DNA from: Pseudorhodoferax sp. Leaf267
GTDB lineage: Bacteria; Pseudomonadota; Gammaproteobacteria; Burkholderiales; Burkholderiaceae_C
NCBI RefSeq assembly: GCF_001422405.1
Contig: NZ_LMMV01000027.1
Coordinates: forward strand, 147,513-211,512
Reading direction: 5' to 3'
DNA: 64,000 nt
Both the position numbers and the translations under genes were made by a program. Of this stretch, positions 35,056-44,186 are shown one piece after another (within the stretch, counting starts at the first letter, position 1; each line of letters starts with the position of its first letter). Below the pieces are notes generated by a model that was given only the letters and a program-made list of their open reading frames with translations, did no database searches and was not told where the DNA came from.

Positions 35056-36015
35056 ATGCAACGCAGAACCTTCGCCCTGGCCGCCACGCTGATGCTGTCC
35101 GCGACCGCCTTCGCCCAGAGCTTCCCCACCAAGCCCATGACCATCGTCGTGCCCGCCTCGCCCGGCGGCGCCATCGACCTGGCCGCGCGCCTGATCGGCC
35201 AGAAGTTCAGCGAGGCCTGGGGCCAGCCGGTCGTGATCGAGAACAAGACCGGCGCCACCGGCGTGATCGGCACCGATTTCGTGGCCAAGAGCGCGCCGGA
35301 CGGCCATGTGCTGGCCCTGGTGGCCAGCAGCCACGCGATCAACCCCAGCATGTTCAAGAAGCTGCCGTTCGACACGGTCAAGAGCTTCGAGCCGGTGGCG
35401 CAGACCCACACCGTGCCGCTGGTGCTGGTGGTGGCGCCGGACTCGCCGTTCAAGACCATGCAGGACGTGATCGCCTTCGGCAAGAAGAACCCGGGGCAGC
35501 TGAGCTTTGCCTCCAGCGGCAACGGCGGCGCGCCGCATTTCTCGGGCGAGCTGTTCCAGAGCATGGCCGGGCTGCAGATGCAACACATCCCCTACAAGGG
35601 CAGCACGCTGGCGCACCCCGACCTGATGAGCGGGCGCGTCTCCATCATGTTCGACACGCTGGCTGCGACCAGCGCCCAGATCAAGGGCGGCAAGCTGCGC
35701 GCGCTGGCCGTGACCACGCCCAAACGCCTGCCGTCCCTGCCCGACGTGCCCACGGTGGCCGAGGCCGGCCTGCCCGGCTACGAGACCAGCACCTGGGGCG
35801 GCCTGCTGGCCCCGGCCGGCACGCCCAAGGCCACGGTGCAGAAGCTGGCGGCCGAAACCACCCGCATCCTGGCCCTGCCCGACGTGCGCGAGCGCATGCT
35901 GGCCGCGGGCGTGGAACCGGTGGGCGGCACGCCCGAGCAGTTCGCGGCCTTCATCGGCAGCGAGATGGTCAAGTGGGGCAAGGTGGCGAAGGCGGCGGGG
36001 ATCGAGCCGGAGTGA
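35056..36015 (+). CDS. Second Bug-family solute-binding protein of the sugar-acid operon
   Basis: 319 aa, ATG 35056 with AGAGGAGA upstream. The signal peptide MQRRTFALAATLMLSATAFA precedes QSFPTKPMTIVVPASPGGAID and AKSAPDGHVLAL. It differs clearly from the first Bug protein of the operon, so it is not a recent duplicate. Two binding proteins flanking the same enzymes suggest uptake of two related substrates. It ends the operon. Confidence 0.92.
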   Translation: MQRRTFALAATLMLSATAFAQSFPTKPMTIVVPASPGGAIDLAARLIGQKFSEAWGQPVVIENKTGATGVIGTDFVAKSAPDGHVLALVASSHAINPSMFKKLPFDTVKSFEPVAQTHTVPLVLVVAPDSPFKTMQDVIAFGKKNPGQLSFASSGNGGAPHFSGELFQSMAGLQMQHIPYKGSTLAHPDLMSGRVSIMFDTLAATSAQIKGGKLRALAVTTPKRLPSLPDVPTVAEAGLPGYETSTWGGLLAPAGTPKATVQKLAAETTRILALPDVRERMLAAGVEPVGGTPEQFAAFIGSEMVKWGKVAKAAGIEPE

Positions 36016-36156
36016 GCGCGTCCAGTGTCGATGTGCTGCAGCGGCAAGGCCATGGTGGCCGGCACGCGGGCTGACGCTGGAAGACGAGGACCATACGGAC
36101 GGCAAGCGCCGCCACGGCCCGGGCTCCCCTCGCCTGCCGTGGCACCATGCGGCCCC

Positions 36157-36465
36157 ATGAAGCGCGTTGTGCGAGCCCCGAACCTGATGGTCGCCACGCT
36201 GTGGGCCGACATGCTGACCCACGCGGGCATGCCGTCCACCGTGCAGCGCGCATTCGCCAGCAGCATCGCCGGCGAGCTGCCGCCGGACCAGGCGCTGCCG
36301 GAGGTCTGGGTCGACGAAGACGACCACCATGGGCGTGCGCTGCGCATGGTCGATGAACTGCAGCACCCGGTGGACCGGCGCTGGGTGTGCCAGCGTTGCG
36401 ACGAGGTCATCGAGGGGCCGTTCGAGCAATGCTGGAACTGCGGGTCGTTGCGGGTGGGGGCCTGA
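36157..36465 (+). CDS. DUF2007 putative signal-transducing protein with zinc ribbon
   Basis: 102 aa. The first 65 residues follow the DUF2007 pattern: APNLMVATLWADMLTHAGMP is a helix that starts the small alpha/beta fold, then PEVWVDEDDHHGRALRMVDE. The tail WVCQRCDEVIEGPFEQCWNC is a zinc ribbon of two CxxC pairs. Its function in the cell is not established. It stands alone after the sugar-acid operon. Confidence 0.8.
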   Translation: MKRVVRAPNLMVATLWADMLTHAGMPSTVQRAFASSIAGELPPDQALPEVWVDEDDHHGRALRMVDELQHPVDRRWVCQRCDEVIEGPFEQCWNCGSLRVGA

Positions 36466-36593
36466 AGCGGCGGCCGGTGAACGCCGGCAGCGGCTGCGCA
36501 TGGACCGGACGTCCGCACCGCAAGGAGATCTGCGCAAAGCCCACCGGGCCCAAGAGCCGCACCCGTGCAGTCGCGCGCGGCCTTCAGCGTCCC

Positions 36594-37388
36594 TCAGATC
36601 GCCGGGTAGCGCCCCGTGCCATCGGGCCAGGGCGTCAGCACTTCGACGCCCTGCTCCGTCACGGCCACCATGTGCTCCCACTGTGCCGACAGCGAATGGT
36701 CGCGCGTGACGACCGTCCAGCCGTCGGGCATCTCCTTGATGTCGCGCTTGCCGGCGTTGAGCATGGGCTCGATGGTGAAGACCATGCCGGGCTCCAGGGG
36801 CATGCCCTGGCCGCGCACGCCGTAGTGCAGCACCTGCAGGTCGTCGTCGTGGTAGACCTGCCCGATGCCGTGGCCGCAATACTCGCGCACGATGCTGAAG
36901 CGCTCGCGGTGGGCCACGCTCTGGATCGCATGGCCGATGTCACCCAGCGTGGCGCCCGGCCGCACCGCGCGGATGCCCGCGCACAGCGCCTCGTAGGTGG
37001 CGTCCACGAGCCGGCGCGCGAGCGGTCTGGGCTCGCCCACGCAATACATGCGGCTGGTGTCGCCGAACCAACCGTCCTTGATGACCGCCACGTCGATGTT
37101 GACGATGTCGCCGCGCTTGAGGATCTTGTGCGCCGAGGGGATGCCGTGGCAGACCACGTGGTTCACGGACGCGCAGATGGTCTTGGTGAAGCCCCGGTAG
37201 CCCACGTTGGCCGGGATGGCCTGCTGCACGTTGACGATGTGGTCATGGCACAGGCGGTCCAGCTCCTCGGTGCTCACACCGGGCTGCACGTGCGGGGCGA
37301 TCATGTGCAAGACGTCGGCCGCCAGAGCGCCGGCGGCACGCGCCATTGCGATCTCCGCGGGGGACCGGATCAGGTTGGGCCGGGTCAC
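36594..37388 (-). CDS. map: Type I methionine aminopeptidase
   Basis: 264 aa, GTG start at 37388. All five metal ligands of MetAP are recognisable: Asp in NIDVAVI, Asp in GWFGDTSRMY, His in CGHGIGQVYH, Glu in FTIEPML and Glu near the C-terminus in WEHMVAVTEQG. It removes the N-terminal Met from new proteins. The start overlaps the stop of a ParD-like gene (GTGA), an association known for a subset of map genes. This may be a second, specialised copy; the main map is usually beside rpsB. Confidence 0.9.
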   Translation of the reverse strand: MTRPNLIRSPAEIAMARAAGALAADVLHMIAPHVQPGVSTEELDRLCHDHIVNVQQAIPANVGYRGFTKTICASVNHVVCHGIPSAHKILKRGDIVNIDVAVIKDGWFGDTSRMYCVGEPRPLARRLVDATYEALCAGIRAVRPGATLGDIGHAIQSVAHRERFSIVREYCGHGIGQVYHDDDLQVLHYGVRGQGMPLEPGMVFTIEPMLNAGKRDIKEMPDGWTVVTRDHSLSAQWEHMVAVTEQGVEVLTPWPDGTGRYPAI

Positions 37389-37666
37389 GGGTGCACCCTG
37401 CGGCCAGCAGCCTTGCGCGCCACGGCGCGCGCGGGCCCCCGGGCCGTGGCAGCGCCCAGCGTGAACAGCGCCTGATCGTCGCCGCCTTCCAGGCGGTTGC
37501 GCACCATCAGCTGGCAGAGCTCGCCGTGGCACAGCCCGGGGTGCAGCTCGGCCAGCATGCCGATGCGCATCCAGTGCTCGGCCTGCGCGTTGATGGAGCG
37601 GCTCAGCGCGCCGCTGGCCACGCGCAGGTTCTCGTGCAGTAGATCGGAGATGTTGACGATGCCCAT
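37385..37666 (-). CDS. ParD-like family protein upstream of map
   Basis: 93 aa. The sequence MGIVNISDLLHENLRVASGA followed by RSINAQAEHWMRIGMLAELHPGL matches the ParD-like family, a ribbon-helix-helix relative of antitoxin ParD. It is coupled to map by a 4-bp overlap, so the map product takes the position a toxin would occupy. It may autoregulate the pair: the AT-rich spacer upstream (37680-37710) holds ATACGG and ATACGA repeats and the palindrome CATATG. Confidence 0.75.
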   Translation of the reverse strand: MGIVNISDLLHENLRVASGALSRSINAQAEHWMRIGMLAELHPGLCHGELCQLMVRNRLEGGDDQALFTLGAATARGPARAVARKAAGRRVHP

Positions 37667-37814
37667 GCTCAGGCGCGATTGATACGGTTCATATACGAAT
37701 CATATGTTCCGCCGAGGCCATCTACGACCGCCCACGCACCAGTAGCCTCTCAAGGCATGAGGGATTTCCCGGGCACTACATTCGCCCGATGCGTCCACCC
37801 CCCTCCATGGCGCC

Positions 37815-40436
37815 GTGACCGCCCCCGACCTCGCCGCCCAAGCCGGCCCGCGCGCTCCCGCACAGTGGGTGCGCGACAACTGGCTGCGCTGGCAGTCCTG
37901 GGTGTACGGCGGCCTCGCCGTGCTGCTGCTGGCCCTATTGTGGGGCGCGCTGAGCGAGCTGCTGCACGAGGTGCGCTATGGCGAGGTCATGGACGCCGTG
38001 CAGGCCACGTCCCTGCCGCAGATCGGGCTGTCGCTGCTGGCCACCGCCATCAGCTACCTGGCGCTGTCGCGCTACGACGCGGCCGCGCTGGCCTATGCCC
38101 AGGCGCAGGTCTCGCGCGGCATGCTGCTGCTCACGTCCTTCGTGGCCTATGCGCTGGCCAACACCATCGGCCTGGGCACGCTGACCGGCGGCGCCGTGCG
38201 CATGCGGCTGTACGCCGCCGCGGGTGTGGAGCCCGCCAAGATCGCACAGGTCGTGGCCTTCAACGCCAGCGCCTTCATGCTCGGCATGTCGGCCTTCGGC
38301 GCGCTGGCGCTGCTGTGGGGGGCGGCCGAGGTGGCGCACCTGCTGCAGTGGCCCACCGGCGCGCTGCGCGCCATCGCGCTGGTGCTGCTGGCCGGCGTGG
38401 CGCTGCTGCTGTGGCTGTGCGGGCGCCAGCGCGTGGTGCTGATCGCGGGGCGCTGGCCGCTGCGCCTGCCGCCGCTGCCGCTGGCGCTGCGGCAGCTGGC
38501 CGTGTCGGCCTTCGAGCTCGTCGCCTCGGCGCTGGCGCTGTGGGTGCTGCTGCCCGGCGACCGCATGCCGCTGGCCAGCTTCATGGCCTTCTACGCGATC
38601 GCCATCAGCGCCAGCCTGCTGAGCCATGTGCCGGGCGGCCTGGGCGTGTTCGAGGCCGTGATGCTGCTGGCCGCCGGCCCCTACCTGCCGACCGACGCGA
38701 TGCTGGGGGCGCTGCTGCTGTACCGCGCGCTCTACTACATCGTGCCGCTGGTGCTGGCCACGGTGCTGCTGGCCGCGTTCGAGGTGCGCGCCGGTGCGGC
38801 CGCGCCCGTGGGCCGGGCTGCGGCGCCTGTGGTGCGCGCGGCGGCGCGGCTGTCGCCCCGGCTCATGGCGGCGCTGACGCTGGTGGCCGGGCTGTGGCTG
38901 ATGGTCTCGGGCGTGACGCCGTTCACCGAGGACAGCAAGCTCCTGCTCCATTCGCTGGACGTGCCGCTGCCGATCGTGGAGGCCGCCCACTTCCTGGCCA
39001 GCGTGGCCGGCCTGGGCCTGCTGCTGGTCGCGCGTGGGCTGCTGCACCGGCTGGACGCGGCCTGGTGGGCTGCGCTGGTGCTGTCCGTCATCGCCGCGCT
39101 GCTGGCGCTGCCCAAGGGCATCGCGGTGGGCGAGGCCGCGCTGCTGGTGGTGCTGGCGCTGGTGTTGGTGATCTCGCGGCGCCAGTTCGACCGGCCCTCC
39201 TCGCTGTTCGCGCAGCGGCTCGAGCCGGGCTGGCTCATGACGGTGGGCGCGGTGCTGGCCGCCTGCGTGGGCATCCTGTTCTTCGCGTACCAGGAGGTGG
39301 ACTACAGCAACCGGCTGTGGTGGCAGTTCGAGCTGGACGCGCAGGCGCCGCGCTCGCTGCGCGCGCTGCTGGGCGTGGCGCTGCTGGCGCTGGCCTATGG
39401 CCTGTGGCAGCTCATGCGGCCACCGGCCGGCGAGGTGCCGCCGCGGTCGGCCCAAGAGCTGGCGCAGGCAACCGCCATCGTGCGCGCCGACCCGTCGTCC
39501 GACGGCTGCTACGCGCTGATCGGCGACAAGCATTTGATGTTCTCGCCCTCGGGCAAGAGCTTTCTGATGTTCGGCAAGCAGGGCCGATCGTGGGTGGCCC
39601 TGTTCGGCCCCTTCGGCGAGCGGCGCGAATGGGCCGACCTGGTCTGGCGCTTCATCGAGCATGCCAATGCGCATGGCGGCCGGCCGGCCTTCTACCAAGT
39701 GCGGCCGGCGACGCTGCCGCTGTACCTGGACTGCGGGCTGCAGGCCTTCAAGCTCGGCGAGCATGCGCACGTGCCGCTGGCCGAGTTCAACCTGAAGGGT
39801 GCCAAGCGGCAGAACCTGCGCTCGGGCGTGAACCGCGCCGACCGCGAGGGCCTGTCGTTCGAGGTGGTGCCGCCGGCCGGCGTGGCGCCGCTGCTGCCCG
39901 AGCTGCGCGCCGTCTCCGACGCCTGGCTGCGCCAGCAGAGCGCGCGCGAGAAGGGCTTCTCGGTCGGCCGCTTCGACGAGGCCTACTTGCAGCGCCTGCC
40001 CGTGGCCGTGGTGCGGCGCGAGGGCCGCGTCATCGCATTCGCCAACCTCATGCTGACCGACCAGAAGCAGGAGGCCAGCGTGGACCTGATGCGCCACCTG
40101 CCCGACACGCCGCCCGGCACCATGGACTTCCTGTTCGCCAAGCTGATGCTGCATTTCCAGTCGGAAGGCTATGCGCGCTTCGGCCTGGGCATGGCGCCCA
40201 TGGCCGGCATGGCCGAGCGGCGCCGCGCGCCACGCTGGCAGCGGCTGGGCCGGCTGCTGTTCGAGCACGGCGGGCGCTTCTACAACTTCCGCGGGCTGTA
40301 CAGCTTCAAGGACAAGTTCGAACCCGTGTGGGAGGCGCGCTACCTGGCCGCGCCCAGTGGCGCCGCGCCGCTGTTCGTGCTGGCGGACGTGGCGACGCTG
40401 ATCGGCGGTGGGGTCAAGGGAGTGGTGAGCAAATGA
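37815..40436 (+). CDS. mprF: MprF/LpiA: phosphatidylglycerol lysyltransferase and flippase
   Basis: 873 aa, GTG start. The first 550 residues or so hold about 14 hydrophobic segments (flippase part), starting with WVYGGLAVLLLALLWGALSE. The C-terminal 320 residues are the cytoplasmic DUF2156 aminoacyl transferase domain: DGCYALIGDKHLMFSPSGKS, FNLKGAKRQNLRSGVNRA and NFRGLYSFKDKFEPVWEARY. MprF adds lysine to phosphatidylglycerol and moves the product outward, lowering surface negative charge and raising resistance to cationic peptides and acid. It overlaps virJ by 4 bp. Confidence 0.92.
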   Translation: MTAPDLAAQAGPRAPAQWVRDNWLRWQSWVYGGLAVLLLALLWGALSELLHEVRYGEVMDAVQATSLPQIGLSLLATAISYLALSRYDAAALAYAQAQVSRGMLLLTSFVAYALANTIGLGTLTGGAVRMRLYAAAGVEPAKIAQVVAFNASAFMLGMSAFGALALLWGAAEVAHLLQWPTGALRAIALVLLAGVALLLWLCGRQRVVLIAGRWPLRLPPLPLALRQLAVSAFELVASALALWVLLPGDRMPLASFMAFYAIAISASLLSHVPGGLGVFEAVMLLAAGPYLPTDAMLGALLLYRALYYIVPLVLATVLLAAFEVRAGAAAPVGRAAAPVVRAAARLSPRLMAALTLVAGLWLMVSGVTPFTEDSKLLLHSLDVPLPIVEAAHFLASVAGLGLLLVARGLLHRLDAAWWAALVLSVIAALLALPKGIAVGEAALLVVLALVLVISRRQFDRPSSLFAQRLEPGWLMTVGAVLAACVGILFFAYQEVDYSNRLWWQFELDAQAPRSLRALLGVALLALAYGLWQLMRPPAGEVPPRSAQELAQATAIVRADPSSDGCYALIGDKHLMFSPSGKSFLMFGKQGRSWVALFGPFGERREWADLVWRFIEHANAHGGRPAFYQVRPATLPLYLDCGLQAFKLGEHAHVPLAEFNLKGAKRQNLRSGVNRADREGLSFEVVPPAGVAPLLPELRAVSDAWLRQQSAREKGFSVGRFDEAYLQRLPVAVVRREGRVIAFANLMLTDQKQEASVDLMRHLPDTPPGTMDFLFAKLMLHFQSEGYARFGLGMAPMAGMAERRRAPRWQRLGRLLFEHGGRFYNFRGLYSFKDKFEPVWEARYLAAPSGAAPLFVLADVATLIGGGVKGVVSK

Positions 40437-41770
40437 ACGGATTCCAACGCGTGTGCGTCGGCGTCGCCTGCGCGGCGACCCTGGCCACGGCCCATGCACA
40501 AAGCCCGGCGCCGCAACGCTTCACGCATGGCCTGTTCAGCGACGTGCCGGTGTACCGGCCGGCCGGCGCGGTGCAGCAGTTCGTGCTGCTGCTGGTCGAG
40601 GGCCAGGCCGCGTCGGAGCCCGAGCAGGCCCTGCGCCGCAGCATGCTGGCCGGCGGCGCCGTGGTGGCAGAGGTGCCCATGTCTGCCTACCTGGCCCAGG
40701 TGCGCCAGCAGCGCGAGGCCTGCAGCTACGCCGGCGGCGACTTCGACAACTTTGCGCGCCACGTACAGGCGCGCCTGCAGCTGCCGGCCTACTTCGCGCC
40801 CATGGTGGTCGGTGCGGGCGACTACGCGGCCTACGCGTACGGCCTGGTCGCGCAGTCGCCGCCCGGCTCGTTCGGCACGCTGCTGACACCGGGCTTCTGC
40901 CCGCGGCTGCAGGTGCAGCCGCCGCTGTGCGCGGTCAACAAGCTGGCCTGGCGCGTGGTCGACGGTGCCAAGGCCGTGGACCTGCAGCCGGCCCCGATCG
41001 GCGTGCCCTGGATCGCGCAGCCCGGCGCGAGCTGTGCGCAGGACGCGCCAGGCTTCGTGGCCCAGGTGCCGCAGGCCCGCTGGCTCGCGCAGGGCAGCTT
41101 CGACGCGGCCTATGCCCAGGCCGCGGCCGGCCGCCCGGCGCTGGACGTGGCCCCGGCGCAGCTGACCGGCATCCCCGTGGTGGAGGTGCCCGCGCAGAAG
41201 CCCGGCCCGCGCTTCGCCGTGCTGCTGTCCGGCGACGGCGGCTGGGCCGGCATCGACAAGGACATCGCCGCCGCGCTGGCCGCGCAGGGCGTGCCGGTGG
41301 CGGGCTTCGATTCGCTGCGCTACTTCTGGAACGCGCGCACGCCCGAGGGCCTGGCGGCCGACCTGGACCGGCTGATCCGCTACTACGCCGCCAAGTGGCA
41401 GCGCAGCGAGGTGATCCTGATCGGCTTCTCGCAGGGTGCCGACGTGCTGCCGTTCGCGCTGAACCGGCTGCCCGAGCGCACGCGCGCCGCGGTCAAGCTG
41501 ACGGCGCTGCTGGCGCCGGCGCAGAAGGCCTCGTTCGAGTTCAAGGTGAGCAACTGGCTGGGGCCGAGTGGCGACAAGCCGGTGCTGCCCGAGGCGCAGA
41601 AGCTGCAGGCGGCCGGCACGCTGTGCGTGCATGGGAAGGAAGAGAAGGCTTCGCTGTGCCCGCAGCTGGCGCCGCGGCATGCGCGGGTGGTGACGCTGCC
41701 GGGGGCGCATCACCTCGATGGGGATTACGTGGGGTTGGCGGGGAGGATATTGGGGGCGGTGGGGCCTTGA
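40433..41770 (+). CDS. virJ: VirJ/AcvB-family serine hydrolase
   Basis: 445 aa, ATG overlapping the mprF stop (ATGA). A signal peptide (GVACAATLATAHAQS) sends it to the periplasm. The C-terminal 230 residues are an alpha/beta hydrolase with FAVLLSGDGGWAGID at the oxyanion region, nucleophile motif GFSQG, and a final His in PGAHHLDGDY. AcvB/VirJ/AtvA proteins are encoded next to mprF/lpiA in several proteobacteria and are reported to hydrolyse lysyl-phosphatidylglycerol. The pair may therefore set the level of this lipid by synthesis and breakdown. Confidence 0.9.
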   Translation: MNGFQRVCVGVACAATLATAHAQSPAPQRFTHGLFSDVPVYRPAGAVQQFVLLLVEGQAASEPEQALRRSMLAGGAVVAEVPMSAYLAQVRQQREACSYAGGDFDNFARHVQARLQLPAYFAPMVVGAGDYAAYAYGLVAQSPPGSFGTLLTPGFCPRLQVQPPLCAVNKLAWRVVDGAKAVDLQPAPIGVPWIAQPGASCAQDAPGFVAQVPQARWLAQGSFDAAYAQAAAGRPALDVAPAQLTGIPVVEVPAQKPGPRFAVLLSGDGGWAGIDKDIAAALAAQGVPVAGFDSLRYFWNARTPEGLAADLDRLIRYYAAKWQRSEVILIGFSQGADVLPFALNRLPERTRAAVKLTALLAPAQKASFEFKVSNWLGPSGDKPVLPEAQKLQAAGTLCVHGKEEKASLCPQLAPRHARVVTLPGAHHLDGDYVGLAGRILGAVGP

Positions 41771-42066
41771 TGGAGGCCGCAAGCACTATCGCTGGACTTG
41801 GCCCCGGCCAGCCACTGCCGCTCTCACCCGGGGCGGCCGGCGCTTAGCCAACACCGATTTAGATCGCGCGGTCGCCTACTCACGCATGTCAACTGGCTAG
41901 CGGGCCGCGGTCTGGGCCTTCCACTCGGATGCCTAACTATCGAACCGGGTGCCGTGTTACGAATGTGTAGTCCCCTCTTGACGAATCCGGCTGGCCCAAA
42001 CCTTCCGCCGGTTCGTACTCATAGCTAAAAAATGGCAGCTACGCGCCTGTTGTTTCCCGGACCCGC

Positions 42067-42645
42067 TCAAACCGTTGGAAGCGCGCAGGCTGTCTCCGTG
42101 AGACGAAGAAGGGGACGGGGACGCGATACAACGTCCAATGCACATGGCAGCGGCCGATGGGAATTTTCATCCTCGATGAGCAACCCGTTGTACGAGAATT
42201 CCTGCACCTGTGGCAAATAGAGCCCTTGATAGGCGCCCGCACAAGCAAATCCGAAATGGTCAAAAATCCGAGAGAACTTGGGCAGTGCCATCTCCGAAAC
42301 GGACAACAATGGTCGGGTCGTATTCAAAATATCGAATGCTCTAGTGAATAGCCGCACTCCCATCCCTCGAAACTCAAACTCAGGACGAACACGCAGCGTG
42401 CAGAGCTTGCTCTCGTCAACAGTGTGCTTCACGATCAATAGGCCTACGGCACGTCCGCCCCTCCGCTCGACGACAACAGTCCGCTCGCCTGCCGATATTC
42501 CGGGCAACACTTTAGTTTGCAGCCAAAAATCGAAACTCGGGTAAGCGCCTCTCAAGAAATCGACATCGTCGCGGACCAAACGAAGTAATTCCTCGCGCTG
42601 GTGTGGCGAAGCCAGCAAACTTGCGCGATCGAGCGTGAGTGTCAC
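42067..42645 (-). CDS. GNAT acetyltransferase, last gene of the GNAT/PUA operon
   Basis: 192 aa, GTG start overlapping the previous stop (GTGA). The GNAT core is visible: RAVGLLIVKH strand, LCTLRVRPEFEFRGMGVRLF acetyl-CoA loop (R-x-x-G-x-G/A-like), and FSRIFDHFGFACAG. It begins with a motif, AYPSFDFWL, shared with the other GNAT of this operon (DYPAFDKWF at 44,152-45,231). The two are therefore related, one alone and one joined to a PUA-like domain. The substrate is unknown; tRNA, protein N-termini or a toxin-like target are all possible. Confidence 0.72.
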   Translation of the reverse strand: MTLTLDRASLLASPHQREELLRLVRDDVDFLRGAYPSFDFWLQTKVLPGISAGERTVVVERRGGRAVGLLIVKHTVDESKLCTLRVRPEFEFRGMGVRLFTRAFDILNTTRPLLSVSEMALPKFSRIFDHFGFACAGAYQGLYLPQVQEFSYNGLLIEDENSHRPLPCALDVVSRPRPLLRLTETACALPTV

Positions 42646-43070
42646 TTCGAAATCTCCTTTGCTGGGGGCTGAGAGCCGGTCATGATGCCCTGTCTTGGTT
42701 CGTTCGGCTGACCCGACGATCCCTCAGAACTATACTCCGATCTGGATTCCGCCGCATAGGATAACGTCCACTTGAGCAAATCATACACGCCGTTACCACC
42801 CACTCCCAGAGCTAGGGCACTAATAACAAAAAGCGCGATGGTGTACTTCTTCAGTTTGAATGACTTAAATCTCGCCAACATTCCGAACTCAGAGAATGAA
42901 GATCCCCCTCCAGGCTCAGGTGTCTTTTTCCATTGATAGCCCAGGCTACCCTGTACCTGCTTTCGACTATTCTTAATCGCAGCCGAAGACGAACTCAGCG
43001 GCAGAATATATCCAGCCCAAAAAGCTTCATCTTTCAATGATCGACATGCCCCTAAACAGCTTATCCTCAA
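42642..43070 (-). CDS. Small single-span membrane protein
   Basis: Up to 142 aa from a TTG at 43070; ATG 42881 (79 aa) is the other candidate. The TTG start overlaps the end of the previous gene by 44 bp. One clear transmembrane helix (YTIALFVISALALGVGGNGV) is followed by a Ser/Glu-rich tail (SRSEYSSEGSSGQPNEPR). No family recognised. It is tightly packed between two operon genes, which supports expression. It might anchor the system to the membrane. Confidence 0.5.
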   Translation of the reverse strand: MRISCLGACRSLKDEAFWAGYILPLSSSSAAIKNSRKQVQGSLGYQWKKTPEPGGGSSFSEFGMLARFKSFKLKKYTIALFVISALALGVGGNGVYDLLKWTLSYAAESRSEYSSEGSSGQPNEPRQGIMTGSQPPAKEISK

Positions 43071-43806
43071 ACACTATGTCCTGATCCCGAGATTTCATTA
43101 GGAAAAGCTGGACCTTGGAAAACTGAACAAATCGGCCGTGCAAAATCGCCTCTATCGTCGGCGGAACCCCTCGACGGACATTAACGCGGAAATCAATAAT
43201 CTCGGTTCGATTCAACGCGCCACCGCCAAATGCGTCCCCCTGATCAATTCCAACTCGATAGAAATGCTGAGGTACGTCCTTAACCCTAAAACGCACATAC
43301 ATCTGTTGTGCATTTTTCTGGGCTGTCGCTTGGCAGACCGCATTAGCACCATCTCGAAGTTGCTTGACAGTAAGGACGATTGAGTGGAGCACCCCCAACG
43401 TGGTTTGCCGCACTTTCACCTCCGGCTGATCCAGCGGAATTATTGCGAGCAATGAGCCATTAGAACGAGTAACAGCGCCACCAGGAGTACTAGGTGACGT
43501 GGCACTTGCCCAAACTTCGTTGAATATGGCCGACACGCCATTCGATCCTAGAATTCTTGCCGAAAGATCCTCAATTTTGGCCCTATCTAATGGCCACGGC
43601 AAAAAAATCTCAATATTCTCAGCCGGCTCAGTCGCATCGAGCATGACGCCTATGTCAAGAAACGGCGTCGTATCAATGCCTTCCTCCCAAATGTTGAAAT
43701 GAACTTCTGGATCAACTCCCCTAGCACTAGCTTGCGCAAGTGAGTTACCACTTGAAGCAGTTTCAAGGCACAAACACCCGTAGAACGGCTGTATGGGAGG
43801 AGACAT
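43027..43806 (-). CDS. Hypothetical protein in the GNAT/PUA operon
   Basis: 259 aa, beginning 5 bp after the ASCH gene. No family recognised. The sequence looks alpha/beta with many strands (HFNIWEEGIDTTPFLDIGVM, RTEIIDFRVNVRRGVPP). No signal peptide or transmembrane segment. A late segment, QQMYVRFRVKDVPQHFYRVG, resembles a beta-sandwich edge but I cannot assign it. Its place between the PUA-type and membrane genes suggests it is an integral part of the operon. Confidence 0.55.
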   Translation of the reverse strand: MSPPIQPFYGCLCLETASSGNSLAQASARGVDPEVHFNIWEEGIDTTPFLDIGVMLDATEPAENIEIFLPWPLDRAKIEDLSARILGSNGVSAIFNEVWASATSPSTPGGAVTRSNGSLLAIIPLDQPEVKVRQTTLGVLHSIVLTVKQLRDGANAVCQATAQKNAQQMYVRFRVKDVPQHFYRVGIDQGDAFGGGALNRTEIIDFRVNVRRGVPPTIEAILHGRFVQFSKVQLFLMKSRDQDIVFEDKLFRGMSIIER

Positions 43807-43811
43807 AACTT

Positions 43812-44186
43812 TTACAGATAGCAGAAGGATTGGGGCGGGACGTTCGATTCCAGATAACCCCCCAAAAGACGCGCCCGCGCGAATCGCACGGGGTTGCTGA
43901 CCTTAATGGCGTGGGCCAACTTGCGATCCCGAAAATAGTCTCGGAAGAGTTCACGAGAAATCCCAGAAACCTCCCTTGCCCGTGTCCACACGGCATCAGG
44001 ATGTGCGCTGTAGATTTCTTCCACTTCGAAAGTTCCAACGACCCGGCACACTGGTGACGTCGCATAGATTACAACCTCGTCGACTACTTCTCTAAAGCGA
44101 ACTTTTCTGAATTCGTAACGCTTTCGGCCTGCAAGTATTGCCTCGGCATGTTCAGGATGAATAGACAAGAGAACTCGCTTTTTCAT
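43812..44186 (-). CDS. ASCH-domain (PUA-fold) protein
   Basis: 124 aa. It opens with the ASCH signature VLLSIHPEHAEAILAGRKRYEFRK, the Lys/Arg-rich strand-helix expected to contact nucleic acid. It continues with VVIYATSPVCRVVGTFEVEEI, the barrel strands of the PUA-like fold. ASCH domains bind RNA and often occur beside acetyltransferases. The start overlaps the GNAT-PUA gene by 35 bp. Confidence 0.82.
   Translation of the reverse strand: MKKRVLLSIHPEHAEAILAGRKRYEFRKVRFREVVDEVVIYATSPVCRVVGTFEVEEIYSAHPDAVWTRAREVSGISRELFRDYFRDRKLAHAIKVSNPVRFARARLLGGYLESNVPPQSFCYL

Noticed and set aside
37679-40432. A very long plus-strand frame over the mprF region, in a different frame from mprF
   Set aside because: Its first 900 residues are Ala/Arg/Gly-rich nonsense typical of the third-position-shifted frame of a GC-rich gene. 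Only its final part, from 40433, is a real gene (virJ).
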